Shown: one piece after another, positions 14,177-22,641 of the stretch | Layout: each line of letters begins with the position of its first letter | Position numbering within the stretch: the stretch's first letter is position 1 | NCBI GenBank assembly: GCA_903928515.1 | Contig: CAIYRG010000367.1 | Coordinates: 1-36,174, forward strand | Direction: 5' to 3' | DNA: 36,174 nt | From: an uncultured Alphaproteobacteria bacterium | GTDB taxonomy: Bacteria; Pseudomonadota; Alphaproteobacteria; Micropepsales; Micropepsaceae | Notes under the pieces: model-generated | What the model was told of the DNA's origin: nothing | Databases searched by the model: none | The model's input: only the letters and a program-made list of their open reading frames with translations | Translations under genes and position numbers: made by a program

Positions 14177-15115
14177 ATGCCTGATGTGACAGCCATTGCC
14201 ATGTCCGACGCCCAGCCGAAAGCAGGCCCTGCTTTGTCGGCTACTTCTGACGCGCCAGTGATAGACATCACTCAGAACACCGCCGCCGATGCGCAAGCCG
14301 CAGCGGACGCACAAGCAGCCAAGGACGCCGAACAGGCCGCAGCAGACGCGGGCGGCGACGATGACCAAGGCGGCGATGATGGCGATCCCTCTGTCAAAAC
14401 CCGCAACGACAAGCGCGTGCCGGTGGGCGAAGTCACCAAGGCCCGCGCGAAGGCTCGCGATGCAGAGGCCCGCGCCGCCGCCGCAGAAACCGAACGCGCC
14501 GCGCTCGCCAAGTCGCTGGAAGCGCTGACCACCAAGAAGCCCGAAGCGCCAGCCGACAAGCCGCAGCGCGCGAACTTCTATGATCCCGCAACCTTTGACG
14601 CCGCGCTTGACGCATGGACAGATGCGCAAATCGAGAAGGCGCGCGTCGATGCGGTGCAGACGGACAGGCATGAGCGCCAGCAACAGGCCGCTCGGCAGCA
14701 GCAGGAGCGCCTGGCCGACAACTACCGCACGAGCGTTGAAACCTTCAAGGCCGAGCACGCCGACTTTGACGAGGTTTTCACCGAGACACTGCCGATCAGC
14801 CCCAACATGGCTATGGCCATCGCGGAATCGGACAAGGCCGCAGAGCTGTCCTACTGGCTGGGCAAGAACTCCGACGAATGCGCGCGCATTCACGCGCTGA
14901 CCCCGGTCAGGCAGATTTATGAACTCGGGCGGATCGAGTCCCGGCTTGGTGCGGCACCTGCTGCGCCAGCCTTAAAGCCCAAACCCGCGCCAATCCGGCC
15001 GCTGGGCCAACGCTCGGGCGAATCCGGCAAAAACCTGTCCGAGATGTCAACCGACGAATACGCCGCCCACCGACAAGCCCAACTCAATGCGGAGCGGCGC
15101 GCTTCGCTGCAATGA
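14177..15115 (+). CDS. Capsid scaffolding / assembly protein
   Basis: A 312-residue Ala-rich acidic protein located between portal and coat, the position of the scaffold in P22-like phages. The N-terminal 75 residues are low-complexity and acidic (AADAQAAADAQAAKDAEQAA); residues about 80-125 and 160-200 look like coiled coils (QQQAARQQQERLADNYRTSV); the C-terminal part is basic with Pro (PALKPKPAPIRPLGQR), as expected for a tail that binds coat protein. Expression is likely tied to the structured leader upstream. Confidence 0.75.
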   Translation: MPDVTAIAMSDAQPKAGPALSATSDAPVIDITQNTAADAQAAADAQAAKDAEQAAADAGGDDDQGGDDGDPSVKTRNDKRVPVGEVTKARAKARDAEARAAAAETERAALAKSLEALTTKKPEAPADKPQRANFYDPATFDAALDAWTDAQIEKARVDAVQTDRHERQQQAARQQQERLADNYRTSVETFKAEHADFDEVFTETLPISPNMAMAIAESDKAAELSYWLGKNSDECARIHALTPVRQIYELGRIESRLGAAPAAPALKPKPAPIRPLGQRSGESGKNLSEMSTDEYAAHRQAQLNAERRASLQ

Positions 15116-15129
15116 CGTAAAGGAAAATT

Positions 15130-16320
15130 ATGTCCACCAACGCCCTGCTGTCGCCGTCGCTCATCACCAAGGAAACCCTTGTGATGCTCGAAAACAACCT
15201 TGTCGCCGCTGGCAAGGTCAATCGCCAGTTTGAAAACCAGTTCGTCAAGATCGGCAGTTCGCTAACCGTTCGCAAGCCGAACCGGTTTACGGTGACGTCA
15301 GGGCCTGGGCTTTCGATCCAGAATATCACCGAACCTTCGACCTCGATCACGGTCAGCAACCAGAAGCACGTCGATTTCCAGTTTTCGTCGCAAGATTTGA
15401 CGCTGACGATCGAGGAATTCAGCGAGCGTTATTGCAAGCCAGCCGCTGCCGAACTGGCCAACCAGCTCGACTTTGACATCCTGACCAACACGTTCAGCTT
15501 TTCCAACCTTGTCGGCACGCCTGGCACCGTGCCCGCGTCGTTCGGTGCGCTCGCCGCTGTTGGTCAGCGCATGGACGAACTTGGCGCACCGCAGGATGGC
15601 CGCACGCTGATCCTGAACCCGGCCGCATATTGGTCGATGGCAACCGCGCTGATCACGCTCTACGTCAAATCGGTCGCGGAGCCGGCGCTCAAGGGCTTTC
15701 TCGCCAACATCGCCAACTTCATGATCTTCATGGACCAGAACGTGCAGCAGCACACCAACGGCAACTATGCCGGTGCTGGCGTGGTCAATGGTGCGGGCCA
15801 GACCGGTTCGAGCATCGTCACCAACGGCTGGACCGCCAGCAAGACCAACCTGCTTGTACCGGGCGACGTGATCACGATTGCCGGTGTCTATCAGGTCAGC
15901 AGCAAGTCGCCGCGCCAGTCCACCGGCGCGCTCAAGAACTTCACCATCACGTCGGCGGTGTCGTCCGATGCAAGCGGCAATGCGACGATCGGCATTTTCC
16001 CCGCGATCACCACCACCGGCGCCTACCAGAACGCCACAGCCGCGCCAGCCAACCTTGCGGCTGTCACGGTCATTTCGGGCAATGCCAACACCGCCTATTT
16101 CAACAACATCGGGTTTTGCAAGGACGCGATCGGGCTGGTTACGGTGCCGCTTGAATTGCCCGAAGGTGTCGATTTCCGGGCGCGCGAGATGTACAAGGGC
16201 ATTTCGATGCGCATCATTCGCGCTTATGACATCAACAATGACGTCTTCCCGGCGCGTATCGATATTTTGTACGGAACGACCCAGTTCTACGATGATCTCG
16301 CGGTTAGGTTGACGAACTGA
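15130..16320 (+). CDS. Major capsid protein, P22 coat family
   Basis: A 396-residue coat protein related to P22 gp5 (HK97 fold). The start region (NALLSPSLITKETLVMLENN) and the block FENQFVKIGSSLTVRKPNRF, followed by SFSSQ-like FSSQDLTLTIEEFSERY, are characteristic of that family. Residues about 215-315 (GNYAGAGVVNGAGQTGSS to GAYQNATAAP) probably form the inserted I-domain. The C-terminal part (YKGISMRIIRAYDINNDVFPARIDILYG) closes the fold. AGGAAA lies 4 bases before the ATG. Scaffold and coat are 14 bases apart and surely co-expressed. Confidence 0.92.
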   Translation: MSTNALLSPSLITKETLVMLENNLVAAGKVNRQFENQFVKIGSSLTVRKPNRFTVTSGPGLSIQNITEPSTSITVSNQKHVDFQFSSQDLTLTIEEFSERYCKPAAAELANQLDFDILTNTFSFSNLVGTPGTVPASFGALAAVGQRMDELGAPQDGRTLILNPAAYWSMATALITLYVKSVAEPALKGFLANIANFMIFMDQNVQQHTNGNYAGAGVVNGAGQTGSSIVTNGWTASKTNLLVPGDVITIAGVYQVSSKSPRQSTGALKNFTITSAVSSDASGNATIGIFPAITTTGAYQNATAAPANLAAVTVISGNANTAYFNNIGFCKDAIGLVTVPLELPEGVDFRAREMYKGISMRIIRAYDINNDVFPARIDILYGTTQFYDDLAVRLTN

Positions 16321-16556
16321 TGTCTGTCCACGACGCCTTGGGCCGCAAGAAAATGCCGCAGGGGTGGAAATCGCCCCTCAAGCAAAAGCTCTATCGCGTC
16401 GTGGTCGAGGCGCGCGGCGAGAAAGAGCCTTTGGCTGTCACGCCAGGGGTGACGGAAGACGTCGCGCAGGAGTTCGCCGCAGCCATGCGCGCGATGATCA
16501 TCAAAGGCCTCGAAAAGAATTGGTCAAATCCGACCGTCGTTCTCTGTCACACATAA
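16320..16556 (+). CDS. Hypothetical protein after coat gene
   Basis: A 78-residue basic protein (MSVHDALGRKKMPQGWKSPL...) whose ATG overlaps the coat stop (TGATG). It contains a helix (EDVAQEFAAAMRAMIIKGLEKNW) and ends NPTVVLCHT. No family recognised; coupling to the coat gene suggests a virion or assembly role. Confidence 0.6.
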   Translation: MSVHDALGRKKMPQGWKSPLKQKLYRVVVEARGEKEPLAVTPGVTEDVAQEFAAAMRAMIIKGLEKNWSNPTVVLCHT

Positions 16557-16568
16557 GGAGCCCCAACC

Positions 16569-17621
16569 ATGGGCATTGTCACTGCCACCGTTAACCCGAA
16601 TGTGCCGACCACTAGCCAGATCACCAACGGCGATCCGGGCGGCGAGGTTGTCTTTCCCACCGCAACCACGCCCGGCGCGTTCTTCGGCGGCACTCCGATC
16701 GTTCAGCCCGCCTCGCAGGGCAGTTTGCGCGGCGTGGCGGGCACGATTACCGTTCAGGCGGTGACGGTCACAGCAACCTCTGTGGCTCCGAACACGACCG
16801 CCGAACAGACATTCACGGTTACAGCGGCAATCGGCGCATTTGTCATCGCGCAGAAACCCACGGTGGACGCCGGTATCTCCATCGTCGGCGCGCGCGTGAC
16901 CACGACCAACACTGTCGGCCTGACCTATGCCAACGACACGGCAGCAACGATCACTCCGACCGCAACACAGACCTACACTTTCGAGGTTATCCCGGCTGCA
17001 ATGACGATCAGCGCCACGTTGTCGCCATCGGCAGTGGGCCCCAATGTGTTTGCCGAACAGCTTTTCACGGTGAACGGCGTCCCGGCAGGCTCGGCGGTTG
17101 CAGTCAACAAACCGACCGCTCAGGCGGGGCTCGGCATTCTCGATGCGCGTGTGGTTTCGGCGGGCCTTGTCGGCATCACGTTCGGCAACTTCACCGCCGC
17201 GACGATCACGCCCACGGCATCGGAAAGCTATTTGTTCTTTGCCTCGGCCGAAGTGGATATTGCGCCCGTGTTCAAGGCGCTGACCGCTGCTTTGACCCCG
17301 GTTTCGGTTGCGGCCAACACCAGCGCCGAGCAGACTTTCACGGTTCCCGGCTTGCTGGCCAACAGCCAGGTATTCGTCAACAAACCGAGCGCCACGGCGG
17401 GGCTCGGCATTGGCGGCGCGCGTGTCTCTGCGGCGAACACGCTGGCGATCAATTTCGTCAACAACACCGCCGCAGCGATCATTCCGCCAGCCGAAACCTA
17501 TACCGTCGGCTTTTTCCCCGGCGCCGCCCCGGCTGCTGGCTCCACAACCTCCTACAATTCGCAGATGGCCGGCTCGGATCACGCGGCGCTGGTTGCTCTT
17601 GGCTTGGTGGCCGCTCCATAG
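16569..17621 (+). CDS. Triple Ig-like repeat protein, possible capsid decoration
   Basis: A 350-residue protein rich in Ala, Thr and Val. After an N-terminal 60-residue segment there are three repeats at about residues 67-140, 147-225 and 239-314. Each has a similar strand order: VAPNTTAEQTFTV / VGPNVFAEQLFTV / VAANTSAEQTFTV, then NKPT.QAGLGI..ARV, then a TAATITPTA..YTF strand. These look like immunoglobulin-type beta domains. The C-terminal tail (residues 315-350) is different. Position after the coat gene suggests a capsid decoration protein binding the coat by its N-terminal segment. GGAG lies 8 bases before the ATG. Confidence 0.7.
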   Translation: MGIVTATVNPNVPTTSQITNGDPGGEVVFPTATTPGAFFGGTPIVQPASQGSLRGVAGTITVQAVTVTATSVAPNTTAEQTFTVTAAIGAFVIAQKPTVDAGISIVGARVTTTNTVGLTYANDTAATITPTATQTYTFEVIPAAMTISATLSPSAVGPNVFAEQLFTVNGVPAGSAVAVNKPTAQAGLGILDARVVSAGLVGITFGNFTAATITPTASESYLFFASAEVDIAPVFKALTAALTPVSVAANTSAEQTFTVPGLLANSQVFVNKPSATAGLGIGGARVSAANTLAINFVNNTAAAIIPPAETYTVGFFPGAAPAAGSTTSYNSQMAGSDHAALVALGLVAAP

Positions 17622-17634
17622 TATGCAGTGAGGC

Positions 17635-18333
17635 ATGATCCGCTTCTGCACCCCATGCCTCGACCACAAAGTCGCCATCGAATACCTGATGAGCGCCTTG
17701 CATACCGAGAGACTGTTACTCGCCCGGTCCGTTGCCCACGAATGGTGCAACAGGCCGGGCGATCCTTTTGTGGCCAAGGCGCGCTCCACCATGGTTGCGG
17801 AGTTTCTGGCCAGCAAGGGCACAGACCTGTTTTTCCTTGACGACGATCTCGGATGGCCCGCCGAAAAGGTGCTGGAATTTATCGACCGCGATGAGCCTGT
17901 TTTGGCTGGGGTCTATCCGCAGAAGCTTGATGAGATCAGCTTTCCATGCTCGGTTGAAATGGGCGAGGATGGCGGCTTGATCGAGCGCGACGGGCTGGTC
18001 AAAGCTGTGCTGGTGCCGACAGGATTTCTGCGCATCAAGCGGTGGGTGCTGGAAAAGCTGTGGGACGAAGCGCCGCCCTATCGCGAGACCGACGCCAGCG
18101 GCAAGGTGCACGAATGCCGCGCGGTGTTCAACTCCGGGCCCGCAGCCGATGGGCAATGGTGGGGCGAGGATTTTGCCTTCTCGAACAGTTGCCAGATTGC
18201 TGGTATAGATATGTGGATAGACCCTGCTATCCCGTTCTATCATCGCGGGGCCAAGCGGTATGGTGCGCAGATGTCTCATTCGCTGGATGTGTTTCGGGAC
18301 AAGGCGCGAAAGATGAAGGATAAAGCAGCATGA
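17635..18333 (+). CDS. Glycosyltransferase-like protein (GT-A)
   Basis: A 232-residue protein. It shows the pattern ARSTMVAEFLASKGTDLFFLDD followed by DLGWP (quoted in two parts), with an Asp triplet at residues 69-71 that matches the metal-binding DXD of GT-A glycosyltransferases, and a later DMWIDPAIPFYHRG, where the His before Gly fits the second metal ligand. The size suits small phage GT2-like enzymes. The substrate is unknown; lying between an Ig-like repeat protein and the head-completion genes, it may glycosylate a virion protein, or a host surface sugar. ATG 17635 follows GAGG closely. The next gene overlaps its stop. Confidence 0.65.
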   Translation: MIRFCTPCLDHKVAIEYLMSALHTERLLLARSVAHEWCNRPGDPFVAKARSTMVAEFLASKGTDLFFLDDDLGWPAEKVLEFIDRDEPVLAGVYPQKLDEISFPCSVEMGEDGGLIERDGLVKAVLVPTGFLRIKRWVLEKLWDEAPPYRETDASGKVHECRAVFNSGPAADGQWWGEDFAFSNSCQIAGIDMWIDPAIPFYHRGAKRYGAQMSHSLDVFRDKARKMKDKAA

Positions 18334-18755
18334 CCGAACACCAGGAATACCCGCTGACGATGGCGCACCCGGCCTTCAAGGCGTCGCAGTCTCTCCCCGT
18401 TCCCGGCACAGAGAAGCGCAACGCGCAAGGCCATCCGATCCCCGGCACCTGCGACTACCAAGGCACGCCCGAACGCCTGCCACCGGTCACTGTAGCCAAC
18501 GAGCAGGAGCGCGAATATTACGAGGCACAGGGCTATCGCGCTGCCGGTCATTCCGATCCCGGCGCCTATGCTGCCGCGCACTCGTCGGCGCCGCCTGCCA
18601 GTTATGTGCCGCAACGCTACCCGATGTGGGTCGAAGGCGTGCTATGCCACAACGAGGAAGACGAAGCGGCGGCGCTCGGGCTGGTCGATGACGACGCCGC
18701 GCCGGTCAGGAACAAAGGCGGGCGTCCGCGCAAGATCGTCGCAGAAGCGGCATGA
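18330..18755 (+). CDS. Hypothetical virion-module protein
   Basis: A 141-residue protein with a Pro/Tyr-rich, probably extended structure (GTCDYQGTPERLPP, GYRAAGHSDPGAYAAAHSS, YVPQRYPMWVEGVLCHNEEDE) and a basic, AT-hook-like end (RNKGGRPRKI). Overlaps genes on both sides. No family recognised; it may be a head-associated protein with a DNA-touching tail. Confidence 0.6.
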   Translation: MTEHQEYPLTMAHPAFKASQSLPVPGTEKRNAQGHPIPGTCDYQGTPERLPPVTVANEQEREYYEAQGYRAAGHSDPGAYAAAHSSAPPASYVPQRYPMWVEGVLCHNEEDEAAALGLVDDDAAPVRNKGGRPRKIVAEAA

Positions 18756-19501
18756 CCACCGCTCTCGACATCATCACCGGGGCCTATGGGCTCTTGGGCA
18801 TCTATGGTGTCGGGAGCGCCATTGCCAGCCAGGATGCCCAGCTCGGGCTGTCTGTGCTGAACGACATGCTCGATAGCTGGTCGAACGAAAGCCTCACCAC
18901 CTTCGCCACGCTGGAACAAAGCTTCACGCTGGTGCCGGGCGTGCAAAGCTACACGATCGGAGTGGGCGGCACGCTCAACATGACCCGGCCCATTCGCATC
19001 CTCGAAGGGCCGGGCACCGCCTATGTGCAGGACACAAACGGCAACAACTACCCGGTGGAAGTGGTGCCGCGCGACAAGTGGAATATGTACTCGAACAGGT
19101 CGATGCTGATCACGTCCGACTTTCCGACGATCCTGTTCTATGACAACCAATACCCGCTCGGCATAATCAACGTGGCGCCGTTCCCGACCATTGCCTACAC
19201 GATGTTCTTCGACAGCTATTTGCAGCTTGCCGATCTGTCATCGCTAAACACCGCGATCAGCCTGCCACCCGGCTATGCGAAGGCGCTCAAAACCAATCTG
19301 GCGGGGGAACTTCACCCGTACTTCGCCGACAGCCAGCTTTCACCCGTGGTCATTGCGCAGGCGTTCGAGAGCAAGGGTAATATCAAGCGGTCGAATATGC
19401 GCGACGTCACGGCGGTGTTTGACGACGCGATCGTCAGCCGGGCGAACGTCAGCTACAATCCGTACACCGACAGCGTGGGCAGCTCTGTCGGCTCGCGATG
19501 A
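18752..19501 (+). CDS. P22 gp4-like head-completion / tail adaptor
   Basis: A 249-residue protein with the features of P22 gp4 (tail accessory factor), which binds under the portal after packaging: an N-terminal helical block (ALDIITGAYGLLGIYGVG then AQLGLSVLNDMLDSWSNE), a strand block (GVQSYTIGVGG, TRPIRILE), FPTILFYDNQYPLG and a C-terminal helical part (GYAKALKTNLAGELHPYF, SKGNIKRSNMR). Gene order before the gp10-like gene is as in P22-type phages. Overlaps both neighbours. Confidence 0.82.
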   Translation: MTTALDIITGAYGLLGIYGVGSAIASQDAQLGLSVLNDMLDSWSNESLTTFATLEQSFTLVPGVQSYTIGVGGTLNMTRPIRILEGPGTAYVQDTNGNNYPVEVVPRDKWNMYSNRSMLITSDFPTILFYDNQYPLGIINVAPFPTIAYTMFFDSYLQLADLSSLNTAISLPPGYAKALKTNLAGELHPYFADSQLSPVVIAQAFESKGNIKRSNMRDVTAVFDDAIVSRANVSYNPYTDSVGSSVGSR

Positions 19502-20928
19502 AACCGACCGAAACCCCTTTCCTCGGCATCGCCTACAGCTTGCGCTCGCAATCTCTTGCCGACCAACGCCTGATCAACCTCTACCCCGAAATCGTGGAAG
19601 GCAAGTCGGGTTCTGCGGCTGTGGGAGCGTTCTACGGGTGCCCTGGGCTCGATCTGGTGACAACAGTCGGCAGCGGTCCGATACGCGGCATGCTGGCACA
19701 GGAAGGCAATCTCTACGTTGTTTCGGGAAACGAGGCTGTCAGCCTGAACACGTCCTATAGCGCCACCAATCTTGGCACGTTGGCGACCGGTTCCGGGCCG
19801 GTCAGCATGATCAACAACACGACACAGCAAGCCATTTTCGACGGCGTGGGCGGATATTGCTATTCGGGCGGGACTTTCGCGCCCATCGCTCTGCCGTTCT
19901 CGAATCCGGGTGTCGCGGGCTACATGGACGGTTTCGGGCTGGTCAACGAGGTCGGAACCTTCAACCTCTGGCAGTCAAACCTGAATGACCTGACGACATG
20001 GGACGCGCTCAACTTCACTACAGAGGATGGGACTGCCGATAATGTCGTCAGCCTGATCGAATTCCACAACCAGTTTGCGCTGCTGAAAGAGGGTCACTTC
20101 TGCTTTTTCATCAACGCCGGGCTCAATGGTTTTGTGTTCCAACGGCTGGCGGGCGTCTATGGCGAAGTCGGATGCTCTGCTCCCTACAGCCTGTGCGAAA
20201 TCGATGAAACAATGCTCTGGCTGGGGCAGAGTTCGCACGGCGGGAATACCGTCTATGCGATGAAGGGCTATCAGGAAGATCGAATTTCGACGCACGCGAT
20301 TGAATTCGCCATGGACGGCTATGCGACGGTTTCCGATGCGATCGCGTTCACCTATTCGCAAGAGGGGCACAAGTTCTATGTGCTGACCTTCCCGACCGCT
20401 GGTGCAACGTGGGTGCTCGATCTGACCGCGACAAAGCGCATGGGCGTCCCGGCCTGGCATGAGCGGGCTTCGTTCGCAGCGGGCGAATTCGGGCGATATG
20501 CCGCCAACTGCTTTGCCTATTTCAACGGGGCTCTGCTTGTCGGGGATTACGCGAGCGGCAACATCTACAGCCTCGATCTTGGCAGCTTCACCGACAACGG
20601 CGCGCAACGGAAATGGCTGCGGTCATGGCGCGCGACGAACAAAAATATGTATGACGCCTTGCGCTTCAACTTCCTCGAAATGGCCTACCAGAGCGGCACC
20701 AACGTGCCGGACGGAACCAATCCTCAGGTCGTTTTGCGCTACTCTGACGACAGTTTCAAATGGTCTGCGGATCTGATCGGGGCGGCGGGCAAGACGGGCG
20801 AATACGCCAACACACTGCGATGGAACAGGCTCGGGATGACGCGGCGCGGGATGAACTTCGACCGCGTTTTTGAACTGTCATCGACTGACCCCTACATGGT
20901 TGCGCTGTTCGGGGCGGTGGTCGGATGA
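19498..20928 (+). CDS. P22 gp10-like packaged-DNA stabilisation protein
   Basis: A 476-residue protein of the Phage_stabilise family (P22 gp10, tail hub/plug). Seen features: LADQRLINLYPEIVEG near the N-terminus, CPGLDLVTTVGSGPIRGML, repeated blade-like strand blocks through the middle as in a propeller, AWHERASF, FNGALLVGDYASGNIY and a final RRGMNFDRVFELSSTDP segment. In P22, gp10 joins the gp4 ring and supports needle and tailspikes. Length matches the family. ATGA overlap with the gp4-like gene. Confidence 0.87.
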   Translation: MKPTETPFLGIAYSLRSQSLADQRLINLYPEIVEGKSGSAAVGAFYGCPGLDLVTTVGSGPIRGMLAQEGNLYVVSGNEAVSLNTSYSATNLGTLATGSGPVSMINNTTQQAIFDGVGGYCYSGGTFAPIALPFSNPGVAGYMDGFGLVNEVGTFNLWQSNLNDLTTWDALNFTTEDGTADNVVSLIEFHNQFALLKEGHFCFFINAGLNGFVFQRLAGVYGEVGCSAPYSLCEIDETMLWLGQSSHGGNTVYAMKGYQEDRISTHAIEFAMDGYATVSDAIAFTYSQEGHKFYVLTFPTAGATWVLDLTATKRMGVPAWHERASFAAGEFGRYAANCFAYFNGALLVGDYASGNIYSLDLGSFTDNGAQRKWLRSWRATNKNMYDALRFNFLEMAYQSGTNVPDGTNPQVVLRYSDDSFKWSADLIGAAGKTGEYANTLRWNRLGMTRRGMNFDRVFELSSTDPYMVALFGAVVG

Positions 20929-21650
20929 GTTCGACCGGCACCTCCACAGGTATGCCAAGCCTCACCGCGCCGATTGCCGCGCCCAATACAGGCATTATAG
21001 AGCGCGTCTGGTATCTGTTCCTGCAACAGGTCTGGACACGCACAGGCGGGGTTACAGGCGGCATTTTGGGTGTGCAGTCGGGCAGTTTGATGGACTATTG
21101 CGGAGACTCTGCCCCTGACGGCTATCTGGCGTGCGACGGTTCGGCGGTCAGTCGCTCCACCTATTCTCAGTTGTTCGGCGCGATCGGCACGACATGGGGC
21201 GCGGGCGACGGCTCTACCACGTTCAACGTGCCTGACTTTCGCGGCAAGTTTCTGTTCGGTGCAGACGGTACGCACACGGTCGGGAGCAGCGGCGGCACTT
21301 CAACGGCGACACTGGCAACGGTCAATCTTCCCGCGCACAATCACCCTGTCATCGATCCGGGTCACAACCACGGCGTCACCGACCCGCAGCACAACCACGC
21401 GATAACCGATCCGGGCCACAGCCACACGGCGCTGGCAGCGGCGAGCACGAACACTGCCGGTATTCTGGCGGGGTCGGGGGTCGCGGGCAACACCGGCACC
21501 AGCATCACCGGAATTACGGTCAACAACGCTTCAACCGGGGTTTCGGTCAATACCGGGACGACTGGCATCACGACCGGGAACACCGGATCGGGCACCGCTT
21601 TTCCCATCATCCCGCCCTATGCGGTCGTTTTGAAGTGCATCAAGACATGA
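20925..21650 (+). CDS. Tail collar-domain protein with HxH metal-binding repeats
   Basis: A 241-residue protein. Residues about 1-45 contain a hydrophobic helix (IIERVWYLFLQQVW), probably the attachment part; 46-115 is a Collar domain (GSLMDYCGDSAPDGYLACDG and STTFNVPDFRGKFLFG). Residues 137-167 carry four HNH/HSH units separated by DPG/DPQ (HNHPVIDPGHNHGVTDP...), which in related fibre tips bind metal ions along a trimer axis. A Gly/Thr-rich region and the end FPIIPPYAVVLKCIKT complete the tip. It occupies the place of the tail needle (gp26) in P22 order, so it may form a needle or knob. Confidence 0.75.
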   Translation: MSSTGTSTGMPSLTAPIAAPNTGIIERVWYLFLQQVWTRTGGVTGGILGVQSGSLMDYCGDSAPDGYLACDGSAVSRSTYSQLFGAIGTTWGAGDGSTTFNVPDFRGKFLFGADGTHTVGSSGGTSTATLATVNLPAHNHPVIDPGHNHGVTDPQHNHAITDPGHSHTALAAASTNTAGILAGSGVAGNTGTSITGITVNNASTGVSVNTGTTGITTGNTGSGTAFPIIPPYAVVLKCIKT

Positions 21651-22192
21651 AGCCCTTTGTCATCTTTTCGCTCCCTCGATCGCGCTCAGCATGGCTGTCG
21701 ATGTTCCTGAGTTATCGGGGCTTGGTGGTTGGGCACGACATCGGCGCGGACGGCTTGAGTGTCGCGCAATTCATGGACCGCGTATGGCCCGGAACGTGCG
21801 AGACTGGCGCGGCGTTTGCGTGGCCGGTGATCCGCGATTTTCTACCGGGCGCAAAGTTCGTCACCGTGCGCAGGGACAGGGCTGAGGTTTGCGCGAGCCT
21901 GGCGCGCTTTGGCCTGACCGGGTACGAAGATGAAATGCGAATGAGAGACGCGCATATGGACGTCATAGAGCACCTGCCCGGCACGATCCGGTTTGAATAC
22001 AGCGACCTGTCGAACGGCCAGAAATGCGCCCAATTGTTCACGCATTGCCTCGAAGTGCCGTTTGACCTGAAATGGTGGTGTCGGTTGGACGCGCTCAATA
22101 TTCAGGTCGATATGGCCAAGCAGGTGCAAAAACTCATCGACAACCGCGACCAGATCGAAAGGCTTAAATCTGATGCTCGTGGTTGCCTCTGA
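21647..22192 (+). CDS. Sulfotransferase-like protein
   Basis: A 181-residue protein with the two PAPS-binding signatures of sulfotransferases: the 5'-phosphosulfate loop FSLPRSRSAWLS (residues 7-18) after a hydrophobic strand, and a 3'-phosphate segment FVTVRRDRAEVCASLARFG (71-89). The P-loop-like fold of about 180 residues is near the lower size limit of the family. Function in phages is unknown; it could sulfonate a tail protein or a host surface sugar. ATG 21647 overlaps the collar gene stop; the end overlaps the GNAT-like gene. Confidence 0.7.
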   Translation: MKPFVIFSLPRSRSAWLSMFLSYRGLVVGHDIGADGLSVAQFMDRVWPGTCETGAAFAWPVIRDFLPGAKFVTVRRDRAEVCASLARFGLTGYEDEMRMRDAHMDVIEHLPGTIRFEYSDLSNGQKCAQLFTHCLEVPFDLKWWCRLDALNIQVDMAKQVQKLIDNRDQIERLKSDARGCL

Positions 22193-22640
22193 GCCGTGGT
22201 CAAGTGAATGGTGGGCCGAAGCGCGGCCATTGGCTGAGGCGCATTTCAGTGAGACAGACGGCGACGACATCGAGCCGCGCCGCAAGTTCAAGCTGTCCGA
22301 ACGCCTTATGGCCTTGATGTACGAGGCCGGGGCTATGCGCCTGATCACCGCGCGCCGCGACGGCGTGATGATCGGTTATCACACATGGCAGATTTCCGAA
22401 GATGTCGAGAGCGAGGGGCTTTTGGTCGCGTTCATGGGCGGCTGGTATTGCGCGCCGGACAATGCCCGCGCGGCTGTCGCGCTGTTTGATGAATCGGTGG
22501 CGGTGCTGAAATCGATGGGTGTGCAGTGCATTTTTCCGCACCACAGGACCAAGGGGCGCGGCGCAAATATTGGCAAGTTTTTTTTGCGTCGTGGTGCTAT
22601 ACCGATACAGACGACGTATTCTTTGTGGATAGGCGACTGA
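22173..22640 (+). CDS. GNAT-fold acetyltransferase-like / T7 gp13-like protein
   Basis: A 155-residue protein. The middle resembles a GNAT fold: ARRDGVMIGYHTWQIS, LLVAFMGGWYCAPDNARAAV (strand, then the acetyl-CoA-type loop and helix), then IGKFFLRRGAIPIQTTYSLWI at the end. The canonical R/Q-x-x-G-x-G/A loop is not clear. Phage proteins of this kind include the T7 gp13 internal virion group, so it may be a virion protein rather than an active enzyme; its place before the ejection genes supports that. Overlaps the sulfotransferase-like gene by 20 bases. Confidence 0.6.
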   Translation: MLVVASEPWSSEWWAEARPLAEAHFSETDGDDIEPRRKFKLSERLMALMYEAGAMRLITARRDGVMIGYHTWQISEDVESEGLLVAFMGGWYCAPDNARAAVALFDESVAVLKSMGVQCIFPHHRTKGRGANIGKFFLRRGAIPIQTTYSLWIGD

Positions 22641-22641
22641 T

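Noticed and set aside
16524-17822. Minus-strand open frame of 432 codons opposite the Ig-like repeat gene
   Set aside because: Its Arg/Cys/Gly-rich repeats mirror the repeats of the plus-strand gene; no ribosome binding site or family.
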